Origin: Pseudoflavitalea sp. G-6-1-2
GTDB lineage: Bacteria > Bacteroidota > Bacteroidia > Chitinophagales > Chitinophagaceae
DNA length: 64,000 nucleotides
Assembly: GCF_012927185.1 (NCBI RefSeq)
Contig: NZ_JABBGB010000002.1
Location: 310,001 to 374,000 of the forward strand
Direction: 5' to 3'
The position numbers and the translations under genes are program-made. Below are positions 26,339 through 33,787 of the stretch, piece by piece. Below the pieces are notes generated by a model that was not told the origin of the DNA, made no database searches, and saw only the letters and a program-made list of their open reading frames with translations. Positions within the stretch are counted from its first letter, which is position 1. Each line of letters opens with the position of its first letter.

Positions 26339-27550
26339 ATGAAAGAGTCTGGCGTATATTTCAAAGGACTGAATGGCCTCCGCTTTTTTGCTGCTTTTCT
26401 TGTGCTGATGATGCACGGAGAAATGATGAGAAACAACTACAATCTCTTCAACCTGCAAGGGGTAACATTATTTTCTTCCGGAGCCATTGCCGTTGAGTTT
26501 TTCTTTGTGCTGAGCGGTTTTCTCATTACTTATCTGCTGTTGGTTGAGCACAAAAAAACATCCACCATCAGCATCAGGCATTTCTACTGGAGGCGCGTTC
26601 TGCGCATCTGGCCGCTCTACTACATTGTACTTATTTTGGGTATGGCCGTAATTCCCATTGTTTCGAAATACCTGCATCTCGATTTCGATCAGCCCTACCC
26701 TGTTGTAGGAGGCGCATTGCTCTTTGCCTTCTTCCTTCCCAATCTGGCGGTTAGTCTATGGGGCTTCAATTTCATCGGACCACTCTGGTCCATTGGTGTG
26801 GAAGAACAGTTCTATTTCTTCTGGGCTCCACTGATGAAATATTTCAAGCGATATGCTTTGCAGTTGTTTATCGGCATCATCGTTATACGTTTTGCGTTCT
26901 ATGCTTTTACGCATCATATCAAAGATGCTTTTGAAGGAACCGGACTGGTGGTGGCCTTTCTCAGAACCCTGAAATTCGAAGCCATGGCCATGGGTGGACT
27001 CGGTGCCTGGCTGCTCTTTCATCACAAAGAGCGGTTGATGAAGCAGCAGATCTTCAGCATCGGCATTCAATGCTTATTCCTTGGATTGATCGTACTTCGT
27101 TTTACACTTCATAAAACATTGGTGGAAACTGATAATGTTGCAGGAATCATTTACAGCGCACTCTTCAATCAGTTCTATTCCTTCTTACTATTGGAAGGAT
27201 TGTTTCTCTGGCTGATTCTCAATGTAAGCAGCAATCCACGAACCATCATCCGCACAGAGAACATGGTTTTGAATTTCCTTGGCAATATTTCTTACGGCAT
27301 CTATATGTATCACACCATTGTGCTGCTGGCAATGATCAGGGTTTTGCAGAACGTGCTGCGGCCATTGTCGCCCGTTGTATCCACCATTGTGCTGTATGTG
27401 CTGGCAGGAAGTTGCACCGTTTTGGTGGCATGGCTGAGTTACAGACTGATTGAATCGAGGTTCCTGAAACTGAAAAACACATTTGCACCCAAAGGGGGAA
27501 AACCGGCAGCAGCGCCGGTTCCCGCGGCTGAGCCTGTTTTGCCGGAATAG
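26339..27550 (+). CDS. Acyltransferase-3 family membrane enzyme
   Basis: The 403-residue product is an integral membrane O-acyltransferase: FKGLNGLRFFAAFLVLMMHG (TM1, with the catalytic His of the R/H motif region), VEFFFVLSGFLITYLLL, RHFYWRRVLRIWPLYYIVLI (family signature), then SLWGFNFIGPLWSIGVEEQFYFFWAPLM and at least six further membrane helices to about residue 380. The tail is Pro/Ala-rich and cytosolic. These enzymes acylate sugars or lipids of the cell surface. The gene appears monocistronic; no glycosyltransferases are near, so its acceptor is unknown. Confidence 0.92.
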   Translation: MKESGVYFKGLNGLRFFAAFLVLMMHGEMMRNNYNLFNLQGVTLFSSGAIAVEFFFVLSGFLITYLLLVEHKKTSTISIRHFYWRRVLRIWPLYYIVLILGMAVIPIVSKYLHLDFDQPYPVVGGALLFAFFLPNLAVSLWGFNFIGPLWSIGVEEQFYFFWAPLMKYFKRYALQLFIGIIVIRFAFYAFTHHIKDAFEGTGLVVAFLRTLKFEAMAMGGLGAWLLFHHKERLMKQQIFSIGIQCLFLGLIVLRFTLHKTLVETDNVAGIIYSALFNQFYSFLLLEGLFLWLILNVSSNPRTIIRTENMVLNFLGNISYGIYMYHTIVLLAMIRVLQNVLRPLSPVVSTIVLYVLAGSCTVLVAWLSYRLIESRFLKLKNTFAPKGGKPAAAPVPAAEPVLPE

Positions 27551-27653
27551 CCCCACACAAGAATGCTGGCATAAGATTTTTACTCTTTTGCAGGGAGCAG
27601 GAACTATTTTTGTTGTTCCACTTCCATCATTTCTTCATCCTAATGTATTGTTT

Positions 27654-28571
27654 ATGCAAAAGATCATCCCGCATTTGTGGTACGATAAAGAAGCAAAAGA
27701 AGCAGTAGCGTTCTACACATCTATATTTCCTGAGTCCAAAGTACTGCACAGTATTGTGCTGCGCGATACGCCTTCCGGAGACTGTGATGTAATCGGATTT
27801 ACATTATGGAACCAGGAGTTCATGGCCATCAGTGCAGGTCCGTATTTCAAACTCAATCCCAGCATTTCTTTCATCGTAAATTTCGATCCGTTGTTCTTTT
27901 CCGGGTCGCCTGACAAAGAAAAAGCTGCCGGTGATAAGTTGGAAGAAATATGGAATAAGCTCTCCGATGGTGGCACGGCGCTGATGCCGCTCAACGAATA
28001 TCCGTTCAGCAAAAAGTATGGGTGGATACAGGATAAGTACGGTCTCTCCTGGCAGTTGATGCTGGGCAAACCCGATGGAGATCCGCGCCCTGCCATTGTT
28101 CCCGCATTCATGTTCATCAAAGAAAATTACGGACGTGCAGATGAGGCCATCGACTACTATCTCGCTGCATTCAAAAATTCGAAGGATGGCTTCCGGGTTC
28201 GTTATCCTGCCGGTACACCAAATGAAAAAGAGAATGCAGTGATGTATTCGGATTTCATGCTCGGGAATCATTGGTTCGCTCTCATGGAAAACAACTATGA
28301 GCACAACTTCAATTTCAACGAAGCCGTGTCTTTCATCATCAACTGCGAAGATCAGCAGGAGATCGATTACTACTGGGAGAAGCTTTCCAAAGTACCGGAG
28401 TCGGAGCAGTGCGGATGGGTGAAAGATCAGTTCGGAGTATCCTGGCAGATCAGCTATGCCGCTATGGAACAGGCTTTCGCTACCGGCTCACAGGAGCAGA
28501 TCGACAGACTCACCAAAGCATTTATGCCCATGAAGAAGCTTGATGTAGAAAAACTGAAAGCAGCCATGTAA
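27654..28571 (+). CDS. Tandem PhnB-like VOC protein
   Basis: The 305-residue product from ATG 27654 has two domains of the PhnB/3-demethylubiquinone-methyltransferase-like VOC type. Domain one (1-145) shows IIPHLWYDKEAKEAVAFYTSIFPESKV and DKYGLSWQLML; domain two (about 150-290) shows PAFMFIKENYGRADEAIDYYLAAF and DQFGVSWQISYAAM. Each domain ends in the family's WQI/L signature. The fold can bind metals, but no enzymatic activity is established for these Bacteroidota proteins. An upstream extension of the frame is rejected because the conserved domain begins right at this ATG. Confidence 0.9.
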   Translation: MQKIIPHLWYDKEAKEAVAFYTSIFPESKVLHSIVLRDTPSGDCDVIGFTLWNQEFMAISAGPYFKLNPSISFIVNFDPLFFSGSPDKEKAAGDKLEEIWNKLSDGGTALMPLNEYPFSKKYGWIQDKYGLSWQLMLGKPDGDPRPAIVPAFMFIKENYGRADEAIDYYLAAFKNSKDGFRVRYPAGTPNEKENAVMYSDFMLGNHWFALMENNYEHNFNFNEAVSFIINCEDQQEIDYYWEKLSKVPESEQCGWVKDQFGVSWQISYAAMEQAFATGSQEQIDRLTKAFMPMKKLDVEKLKAAM

Positions 28572-28594
28572 TGAACAGGTTGCATCGAAATATT

Positions 28595-28623
28595 ACAAAA
28601 CCCGCTATCAAAGCGGGTTTTGT
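28595..28623. terminator. Bidirectional terminator
   Basis: A perfect 12-bp stem (ACAAAACCCGCT/AGCGGGTTTTGT, loop ATCAA) lies between the convergent PhnB-like gene and the small membrane protein gene. Confidence 0.85.
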
Positions 28624-28637
28624 TGTCAGAGCAAGGG

Positions 28638-28889
28638 TCATGTAGTTCTCCCGATAGATTCCTTTTCTGTGGATTCTTTCTTCGCTGAAGCGAACCGGAT
28701 GACCGATTCCAGGAATGGCAATCCCACAAATACAACCCAGGGTACCAGACACAGGGTAATAAGCATGGTCCTCAGGGGTAGTGGCAATGCAGACAGCTTT
28801 TCGCCGAACGCGGCCATAAATAAAGTAATGGATGGATATAGAACACTCCAGATTTTGAGCGATAGTATTATCCTGGCTTTTGGTTTCAT
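28638..28889 (-). CDS. Small two-helix membrane protein
   Basis: The 83-residue product from ATG 28889 has two membrane helices (about 6-26 and 39-62: ALPLPLRTMLITLCLVPWVVFVGLPFL) and a charged C-terminal tail. The second helix with its PLRTMLITLCLVPWMVF-like pattern is shared by small membrane proteins of Bacteroidota that often lie near AraC or monooxygenase genes; function unknown. An upstream extension overlapping the AraC gene is rejected as it has no conserved sequence. Confidence 0.75.
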   Translation of the reverse strand: MKPKARIILSLKIWSVLYPSITLFMAAFGEKLSALPLPLRTMLITLCLVPWVVFVGLPFLESVIRFASAKKESTEKESIGRTT

Positions 28890-28965
28890 GCAATTCAATT
28901 TTATGAATGCAAAGCTAGTTTCGCCAAAAGCCGGGAAACAGGACAAAAATCGAATTCCGTAGTAC

Positions 28966-29823
28966 TTATCTGAAACTGTTTCTGAAATCTGCGGGCGAGT
29001 AACCGGTATGTTTTTTGAAGAAGCGGACAAAGTACGAAGGGTCTTCGTAACCCAGTTGCCAGGCTATTTCCTTAATCTGACTATCGGTGGCAAGCAGGTA
29101 CCGTTTAGATTCGAGTATCACATAATCGTTGAGCACTTCCGAACTGTTCTTTCCCAGCATTTGACGAGTGATGGAATTGAGTTGATAAGGCGAAAGATTC
29201 ATCATGCCCGCATATGCTGAAACCTGCTTCACTTCAGTGATATTGGCTTCGAGCAGTTCGAGGAATTTATCCAGCTGCTCCTGCTGCAGACTGTTTTCTG
29301 AAGTGGTGGTGGGATTGTTTTGCATTCTGAGCAACGAGATCAGCAATACATCGAGGTTGGCACGGATCACATCTTCGTACCGGCTATTCTTATCCGTGTA
29401 TTCCTGCAAAGTTTCACCTAGCAGATTGGAGAGCTTGCTGAAACTGGCAGCATCCAGTTGATAATAACTTTTATTGCTGGCGCTGCGAAGCAGTTTGCCG
29501 GCGGCTTTTTCGCGGCCACTGGTGAATTCTGCTCCAAACTGCAACATATATCCTGTGCTGTCTGCTTTCAGTTGCAGCTGATGCACCTGACCCGGACGAA
29601 TAAAGAAGATGGTTCTGTTGGTTATTTTATGCGAATTGAAATCGATCTCATGCACACCTTCTCCACGTTCAATTACCATCATATGATAATAATCGTGGCG
29701 ATGCAGATGCTGTTTCATGTCTGCTCCTTTCAGCATTTGCTGAATGCTGCGAATGCTGAAGCTACCTGTAATGCGGGCCCGTTGAAAAGAAGATTTGAGC
29801 GTTCTGACCGGGATCTTAGTCAT
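28966..29823 (-). CDS. AraC-family transcriptional regulator
   Basis: The 285-residue product from ATG 29823 has an N-terminal cupin (HLHRHDYYHMMVIERGEGVHEIDF ... FFIRPGQVHQLQL) and a C-terminal AraC double helix-turn-helix (about 190-283: AYAGMMNLSPYQLNSITRQMLGKNSSEVLNDYVILESKRYL, then EIAWQLGYEDPSYFVRFFKKHTGYSPADFR). It is 11 bases downstream of the HxlR gene, so the two regulators form an operon. It probably controls the adjacent small membrane protein gene or an unlinked target. Confidence 0.93.
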   Translation of the reverse strand: MTKIPVRTLKSSFQRARITGSFSIRSIQQMLKGADMKQHLHRHDYYHMMVIERGEGVHEIDFNSHKITNRTIFFIRPGQVHQLQLKADSTGYMLQFGAEFTSGREKAAGKLLRSASNKSYYQLDAASFSKLSNLLGETLQEYTDKNSRYEDVIRANLDVLLISLLRMQNNPTTTSENSLQQEQLDKFLELLEANITEVKQVSAYAGMMNLSPYQLNSITRQMLGKNSSEVLNDYVILESKRYLLATDSQIKEIAWQLGYEDPSYFVRFFKKHTGYSPADFRNSFR

Positions 29824-29834
29824 TAACCAATTAT

Positions 29835-30233
29835 TTAGTTCAAAGTGGCATCCAGCATCTGCCTGATGGTGAGTACGTTGTTGAGATGAAGCATTCCCCA
29901 ATCCTGCAACTGATTCAGCAGCGGCAGCAATGAGCGGCCTTTCTCCGTGAGTGCATAATCTACTTTCTGGCGTTTGGGATCGTATTGCGTGCGGGTGATC
30001 ACTTCATCGCGTTCCAGTTCTCGCAGGTGTTCCGACAGTATTTTTCTGCTGATATTCGGAATGATGCGGTAGAGATCGTTGTAGCGCAACGGCCCTTCAG
30101 ACAAATAACAGAGTATGCAGGGCTTCCATTTGGTAGCAAATAATTTCAGCGTTGCAATTACTGAACACTGTTCGTTTAAAACGATGCTCGTTCTTTTTCT
30201 GGCCGGTAACCTTTTCGTAACCTCTTGTTCCAT
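29835..30233 (-). CDS. HxlR-family winged-helix regulator
   Basis: The 132-residue product carries the HxlR domain at about 22-115: CSVIATLKLFATKWKPCILCYLSEGPLRYNDLYRIIPNISRKILSEHLRELERDEVITRTQYDPKRQKVDYALTEKGRSL. The two cysteines (C23 and C40) could act in redox or aldehyde sensing as in other HxlR/HypR proteins. It is divergent from the DUF3291 gene and leads an operon with the AraC gene. HxlR repressors usually control the divergent neighbour; a -7 box TAGATTTG lies at 30263-30256. Confidence 0.92.
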   Translation of the reverse strand: MEQEVTKRLPARKRTSIVLNEQCSVIATLKLFATKWKPCILCYLSEGPLRYNDLYRIIPNISRKILSEHLRELERDEVITRTQYDPKRQKVDYALTEKGRSLLPLLNQLQDWGMLHLNNVLTIRQMLDATLN

Positions 30234-30281
30234 GATTTCGCCGGGTTTAATTTTACAAATCTATCGTCAAATTTATTCATA

Positions 30282-30749
30282 ATGGAATTTCATCTCGCAC
30301 AAATCAATATCGCCAAAATGCTGGCACCGGCCGATAGTCCGGTTATGGCTGAATTCATGGATAATCTCGACAGGATCAATGCCATTGCCGATCAGAGCGA
30401 AGGTTTCGTCTGGAGACTACAGGAAGAAGCCGGCAATGCCACTTCCGTTCGGGTATACAACGACGACTTTATTTTAGTGAATATGTCCGTATGGACCAAC
30501 GCGGATACCCTGCACCAGTTCACGTATCAGACCGCACATTCAGACATCATGCGGAAGCGTAGGCAGTGGTTTGAGAAGATGCAGCAGATGCATATGGTGT
30601 TATGGTACATCCCTGCCGGAACCACACCCTCCGTTGAGGAAGCTGTAGCCCGCCTCGATCATGTAAGGCAGCATGGAGATACGCCTTATGCATTTGGATT
30701 CAGAAGCAGGTTTACACCGGAGCAAGCAAGAGAATACATCAATGCATAA
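30282..30749 (+). CDS. DUF3291 family protein
   Basis: The 155-residue product from ATG 30282 is a DUF3291 protein: FHLAQINIAKMLAPADSPVMAEFMDNLDRINAIADQSEGFVWRLQ and later VNMSVWTNADTLHQFTYQTAHSDIMRKRRQWFEKMQQMHMVLWYIPAGTTPS. The dimeric alpha/beta-barrel (ABM-like) fold is implied. It is divergent from hxlR-type and araC-type genes and is the likely target of HxlR. Function unknown. Confidence 0.88.
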   Translation: MEFHLAQINIAKMLAPADSPVMAEFMDNLDRINAIADQSEGFVWRLQEEAGNATSVRVYNDDFILVNMSVWTNADTLHQFTYQTAHSDIMRKRRQWFEKMQQMHMVLWYIPAGTTPSVEEAVARLDHVRQHGDTPYAFGFRSRFTPEQAREYINA

Positions 30750-30827
30750 AGTGTTGATATTACACTGCCTTACGGTTAACCAAAACCCTTGGCACGACTG
30801 CCATTCAACGATTATTTTTAATTTGTC

Positions 30828-30868
30828 AGGTTAAGGTTTATCGGTATCTTCGGTATCTACCTTAACCT
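30828..30868 (+). promoter_or_regulatory. 5' leader hairpin of the RRM gene with tandem repeat in the loop
   Basis: A perfect 10-bp stem (AGGTTAAGGT at 30828-30837, ACCTTAACCT at 30859-30868) encloses a 21-base loop containing two exact tandem copies of TCGGTATCT (30841-30849 and 30850-30858). It ends 10 bases before the ATG of the RNA-binding protein gene and would cover part of the ribosome landing site. Confidence 0.6.
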
Positions 30869-30878
30869 CAATATTTCT

Positions 30879-31115
30879 ATGAAAATTGCTATTACAAACC
30901 TGAACAGCCGCACAACGGTTGATCATTTGAAAAGGCTACTGTTTCCATTCGGAAATGTAAGGTCGGTTACCATCGAAGGCAGAGATCCCGCCGGCAGATC
31001 CAGTTGTACAGGAATCGTGAGAATCGACTACCGCGCAGGCCTGATGGCCATTGAAAGATTGAACAATCTCCTGTTCATGAACTTTTATCTCGAAGTATAC
31101 GAACTCACAGATTAA
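30879..31115 (+). CDS. Single RRM-domain RNA-binding protein
   Basis: The 78-residue product is one RNA-recognition motif: beta-1 KIAITNLNSRTT (RNP2 region), helix VDHLKRLLFPFG, beta-2/3 VRSVTIEGRDPAGRSSCTGIVRIDYR (RNP1 position, where the usual aromatic pair is partly replaced), helix AGLMAIERLNNLLF, beta-4 FYLEVYEL. Bacterial RRM proteins of this size occur in cyanobacteria and Bacteroidota and bind mRNA. No other domain is present. Its leader holds a striking hairpin that could be its own binding site, an inference from position and repeat structure. Confidence 0.88.
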   Translation: MKIAITNLNSRTTVDHLKRLLFPFGNVRSVTIEGRDPAGRSSCTGIVRIDYRAGLMAIERLNNLLFMNFYLEVYELTD

Positions 31116-31205
31116 GCTTACTCCACTTCAGTAATTGAAAAATATAGTATTCCCACTGCTAGTAAAACAGCTGTTGCATCATTAATGCACTAAACAAAAG
31201 CAGCC

Positions 31206-31247
31206 TACTGATTTTTTGTTTCTTCATAAATCAGTACCTTACTGGTA
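31206..31247 (+). promoter_or_regulatory. Competing leader hairpins before the TfoX-N gene
   Basis: TACTGATTT (31206-31214) pairs with AAATCAGTA (31228-31236) in a 9-bp hairpin. The CAGTA of the second arm can instead pair with TACTG at 31240-31244, right before the ATG at 31247. The two folds exclude each other, so the leader could switch access to the start codon. Confidence 0.4.
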
Positions 31248-31585
31248 TGGCTTACAACGAAAAACTCGCCGCCAGGGTAAGGGAATATCTTGCAGACATT
31301 CCTGCATTGAAACTGGAGGAAAAGAAAATGTTCAAAGGCCTCGCCTTTCTGGTGAATGGGAAAATGTGCATCAATATCAGCGGAGAAAACCTGATGTGCC
31401 GTTTCGATAAAGCGTTGCAGGAAGAAGTTGCAGGCAGACGCGGCTTCGAGCCCATGATCATGAAAGGAAAAGAACTCGCCGGATACTGCTACGTAAATGC
31501 AGAAGGCTACAAAACAAAGAAGGATTTTGACTGGTGGATGAATATCTGCCTCGAGTTCAACCCCAAAGCAAAGGCGTCTAAATAA
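31247..31585 (+). CDS. TfoX N-terminal-domain protein
   Basis: The 112-residue product matches the stand-alone TfoX/Sxy N-terminal domain: LAARVREYLADIPALKLEEKKMFKGLAFLVNGKMCINISGENLMCRFDK, then GFEPMIMKGKELAGYCYVNAEGYKTKKDFDWWMNICLEF. The C-terminal TfoX domain is lacking, as is usual in Bacteroidota. These small proteins have no proven role in competence here. The gene has its own leader with alternative hairpins and is followed by a terminator of the opposing gene. Confidence 0.88.
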   Translation: MAYNEKLAARVREYLADIPALKLEEKKMFKGLAFLVNGKMCINISGENLMCRFDKALQEEVAGRRGFEPMIMKGKELAGYCYVNAEGYKTKKDFDWWMNICLEFNPKAKASK

Positions 31586-31627
31586 TCCCACTGCATCACT
31601 GCTCAGTAACTATTCCCAAAAACAAAA

Positions 31628-31654
31628 GAACCCTTCAGCATAGCCAAAGGGTTC
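31628..31654 (-). terminator. Rho-independent terminator
   Basis: An 8-bp stem (GAACCCTT/AAGGGTTC) is followed on the minus strand by TTTTGTTTTT. It closes the Bax-inhibitor-1 gene that ends at 31678 and may also serve the convergent TfoX-N gene. Confidence 0.75.
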
Positions 31655-31677
31655 ACGAATATTCTTACTAAACAATA

Positions 31678-32424
31678 TTAGTCTCTTCTGCTTCCGAACA
31701 ATCTCAGCAGGAACAGGAAGATATTGATGAAGTCGAGGTACAAAGTGAGTGCACCAAGAATAGACAATTTCTTGCCTTCAGATGCAGGCACATCTCCGTA
31801 TTCGATACCAGCGCCGATGCGTTTCAGTTTCTGAACGTCGTAAGCGGTAAGACCAGTGAATACCATCACACCAATGATGCTGATCACATAACCCATGGTA
31901 TCGCTTTTCAGGAACATATTGATCAGCATTGCGATCACTATTCCGATGAGCGCCATCATCAGGATGCGTCCGAATGAAGTGAGGTCTTTTTTGGTAGTAT
32001 ATCCCATCACTGCCATCACACCAAACATGGCGGATGCTGACAGGAAGCAACCCAGTACTGAATTGGCAGTATAAGCCAGCAGAATGAAGCTGAAGCTGAT
32101 ACCATTAATAGCTGCATACAACATGAAGAGCAGTGTGAGCATGGGGGCTGATAATCTGCTGTAAGCAAAAGACATCAGCAACACAAAGCCCAGTGGAGCG
32201 AACATAACGATCCAGCCAAGTATATTCAGTTTGCCTGTTTCAAAACTGATGAGATAAGACAGCAGGCTCAGATTGTTCGAGAATAAGAAAGCGAACACAG
32301 CAGAAATGCCGAGCGCTACAAACATCCACATAAATACATTCGCCATGAAGCTTCTGGCAACAGTTTGTGAAGCTGCCTGCTCCTGCGTAGTGAAAAAAGA
32401 AGAATTCTGATTGAAATTATCCAT
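31678..32424 (-). CDS. Bax-inhibitor-1/YccA family membrane protein
   Basis: The 248-residue product from ATG 32424 has seven predicted membrane helices and BI-1 family signatures: FMANVFMWMFVALGISAVFAF, LFMLYAAINGISFSFILLAYT, SAMFGVMAVMGYTTKKDLTSFGRILMMALIGIVIAMLINMFL, VFTGLTAYDVQKLKRI, and the C-terminal LTLYLDFINIFLFLLRLFG with the conserved Asp involved in calcium leak in family members. It acts in the inner membrane. A frame extension of two codons would use TTG and is not preferred. Monocistronic. Confidence 0.94.
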   Translation of the reverse strand: MDNFNQNSSFFTTQEQAASQTVARSFMANVFMWMFVALGISAVFAFLFSNNLSLLSYLISFETGKLNILGWIVMFAPLGFVLLMSFAYSRLSAPMLTLLFMLYAAINGISFSFILLAYTANSVLGCFLSASAMFGVMAVMGYTTKKDLTSFGRILMMALIGIVIAMLINMFLKSDTMGYVISIIGVMVFTGLTAYDVQKLKRIGAGIEYGDVPASEGKKLSILGALTLYLDFINIFLFLLRLFGSRRD

Positions 32425-32516
32425 ATACAATCGGTTGATTTACGTAAAAATAGGAAATTCCCTGATATTGGAACTCCGTACCGGCCGAATATAGAAAGGA
32501 GATTCCATATAAGCAA

Positions 32517-32543
32517 GAAACCGCATCTCCCGGATGCGGCTTC
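32517..32543 (-). terminator. Terminator hairpin
   Basis: An 11-bp stem GAAACCGCATC/GATGCGGCTTC (one G-U on the minus strand, loop TCCCG) with a TTTCTT tract lies 90 bases past the SDR gene stop at 32633. Confidence 0.65.
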
Positions 32544-32632
32544 GCTCGTGATTTTCACTCAAAATTGATTATCAGGATTAAAAAGCGATAAAAGTTTTGT
32601 TAACAATCTGCCAGCGGCCTGATCATGATTGA

Positions 32633-33376
32633 TTATCTGAATGCATGCCCGGCAACCGTTCCGCCATCGACATTGATGATCTCCCCCGTGATGAAATTGC
32701 TGAGCGCAACCGTGCGCACCACTTCGGCAATATCTTCCGGCTCACCGATGCGATTAAGCAAAGCAAGACTTCCCAATGAATCAGCGTCCGTTATACCGTT
32801 CTTTCCCTGCAACGGAGACCTGATGATTCCGGGAGCAATGGTATTCACACGAATATTCTGTGCGCCGAACTCTGCTGCCAGCTGTACGGTAAGCGCATGT
32901 ATCCCTCCTTTACTTACCACTGGTGCCGTAGCAGGAAAACCTGCAATGGCATGATTTACCAGCACTGTACCGATATTGATTACCGAACCGCCACCATTTT
33001 GCACCATTGTCCTGATGGCAGCCTGGCTCGTGAAAAAAGTGCCTTTCAGATTGGTGCCTAAGTATCGATCCAGATCGCTTTCTTCCACATCGAGAAATGG
33101 TTTTGCTTCAAAAACACCTGCATTGTTAACGAGTATATCCAACCGCCCGAATGCACTCACTGCGAGCGACACCAGCGCTTCTCCTGTTTCCTTCCTCCCC
33201 ACATCCCCTGCCAGCATTCTTGCATTGGACGGAGCGCCCAGTTCCTCAAACGTTTTGGAAAGATTTTCTTTGCTCACGGAATTCAGCACTACATTATGTC
33301 CTGCTTCGATGAATGATTTGGCAATGGCTTTTCCTATTCCTGTTGATGCGCCTGTTACAATTACTGTCCGTTTCAT
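32633..33376 (-). CDS. Short-chain dehydrogenase/reductase lacking the usual Tyr
   Basis: The 247-residue product has the classical SDR Rossmann fold: TGASTGIGKAIA (8-19), NNAG (about 88-91), NIGTVLVNH, PG..R in APGIIRSPL, and C-terminal GEIINVDGGT. At the YxxxK site the sequence reads APVVSKGGIHAL, so Lys is kept but the catalytic Tyr is replaced by Pro (by-eye alignment), and the Ser before it is also not obvious. The protein may bind NAD(P) without normal oxidoreductase activity. It lies two bases after a tautomerase gene, so they form an operon, divergent from an AraC gene. Confidence 0.88.
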   Translation of the reverse strand: MKRTVIVTGASTGIGKAIAKSFIEAGHNVVLNSVSKENLSKTFEELGAPSNARMLAGDVGRKETGEALVSLAVSAFGRLDILVNNAGVFEAKPFLDVEESDLDRYLGTNLKGTFFTSQAAIRTMVQNGGGSVINIGTVLVNHAIAGFPATAPVVSKGGIHALTVQLAAEFGAQNIRVNTIAPGIIRSPLQGKNGITDADSLGSLALLNRIGEPEDIAEVVRTVALSNFITGEIINVDGGTVAGHAFR

Positions 33377-33378
33377 AA

Positions 33379-33585
33379 TTATGCTTTTGATTGTTTTCTT
33401 TTTTCGGTTACCTGAATGCCTGAAAGTCCCCAGTTATCGGTTTCCACTTCGCGGATGATCACATGCGTGAGATCAGGGTCTTTTTGCAATACATCGAGCA
33501 GCAGTTTTGTTACGCCGCTGATCAGTTGTGCTTTTTGCTCTCTGGTAACTCCGTCTTTGGTTACATCTATTTGTACGAAAGGCAT
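33379..33585 (-). CDS. 4-oxalocrotonate tautomerase family protein
   Basis: The 68-residue product starts MPFVQIDVTKDGVTREQKAQLISGVTKLLLDVL and ends with HVIIREVETDNWGLSG. Pro2 is the catalytic base once Met is removed, and the Arg of IIRE and the Trp region fit the family. It is the first gene of an operon with the SDR gene, two bases apart, suggesting joint action on an aromatic or keto substrate. It diverges from the AraC gene that starts at 33788. Confidence 0.92.
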   Translation of the reverse strand: MPFVQIDVTKDGVTREQKAQLISGVTKLLLDVLQKDPDLTHVIIREVETDNWGLSGIQVTEKRKQSKA

Positions 33586-33787
33586 ATTCTATTGTTTACG
33601 ATGATTGAATGATTGACTATGCAAAGTTGAAAAGTTCATCGCCGCGGGTAAATGGATAAAAGATCATATCACTTGCATTTTTATACCATCTTCCGGCATC
33701 ATGTAGGAATTGTGCAAGTAAAAGGTGGTTTTGTCCATCCCGCGGGCAGAAGAACCTATGTATCTTAGCAGCAGTAAATCCGGGATC

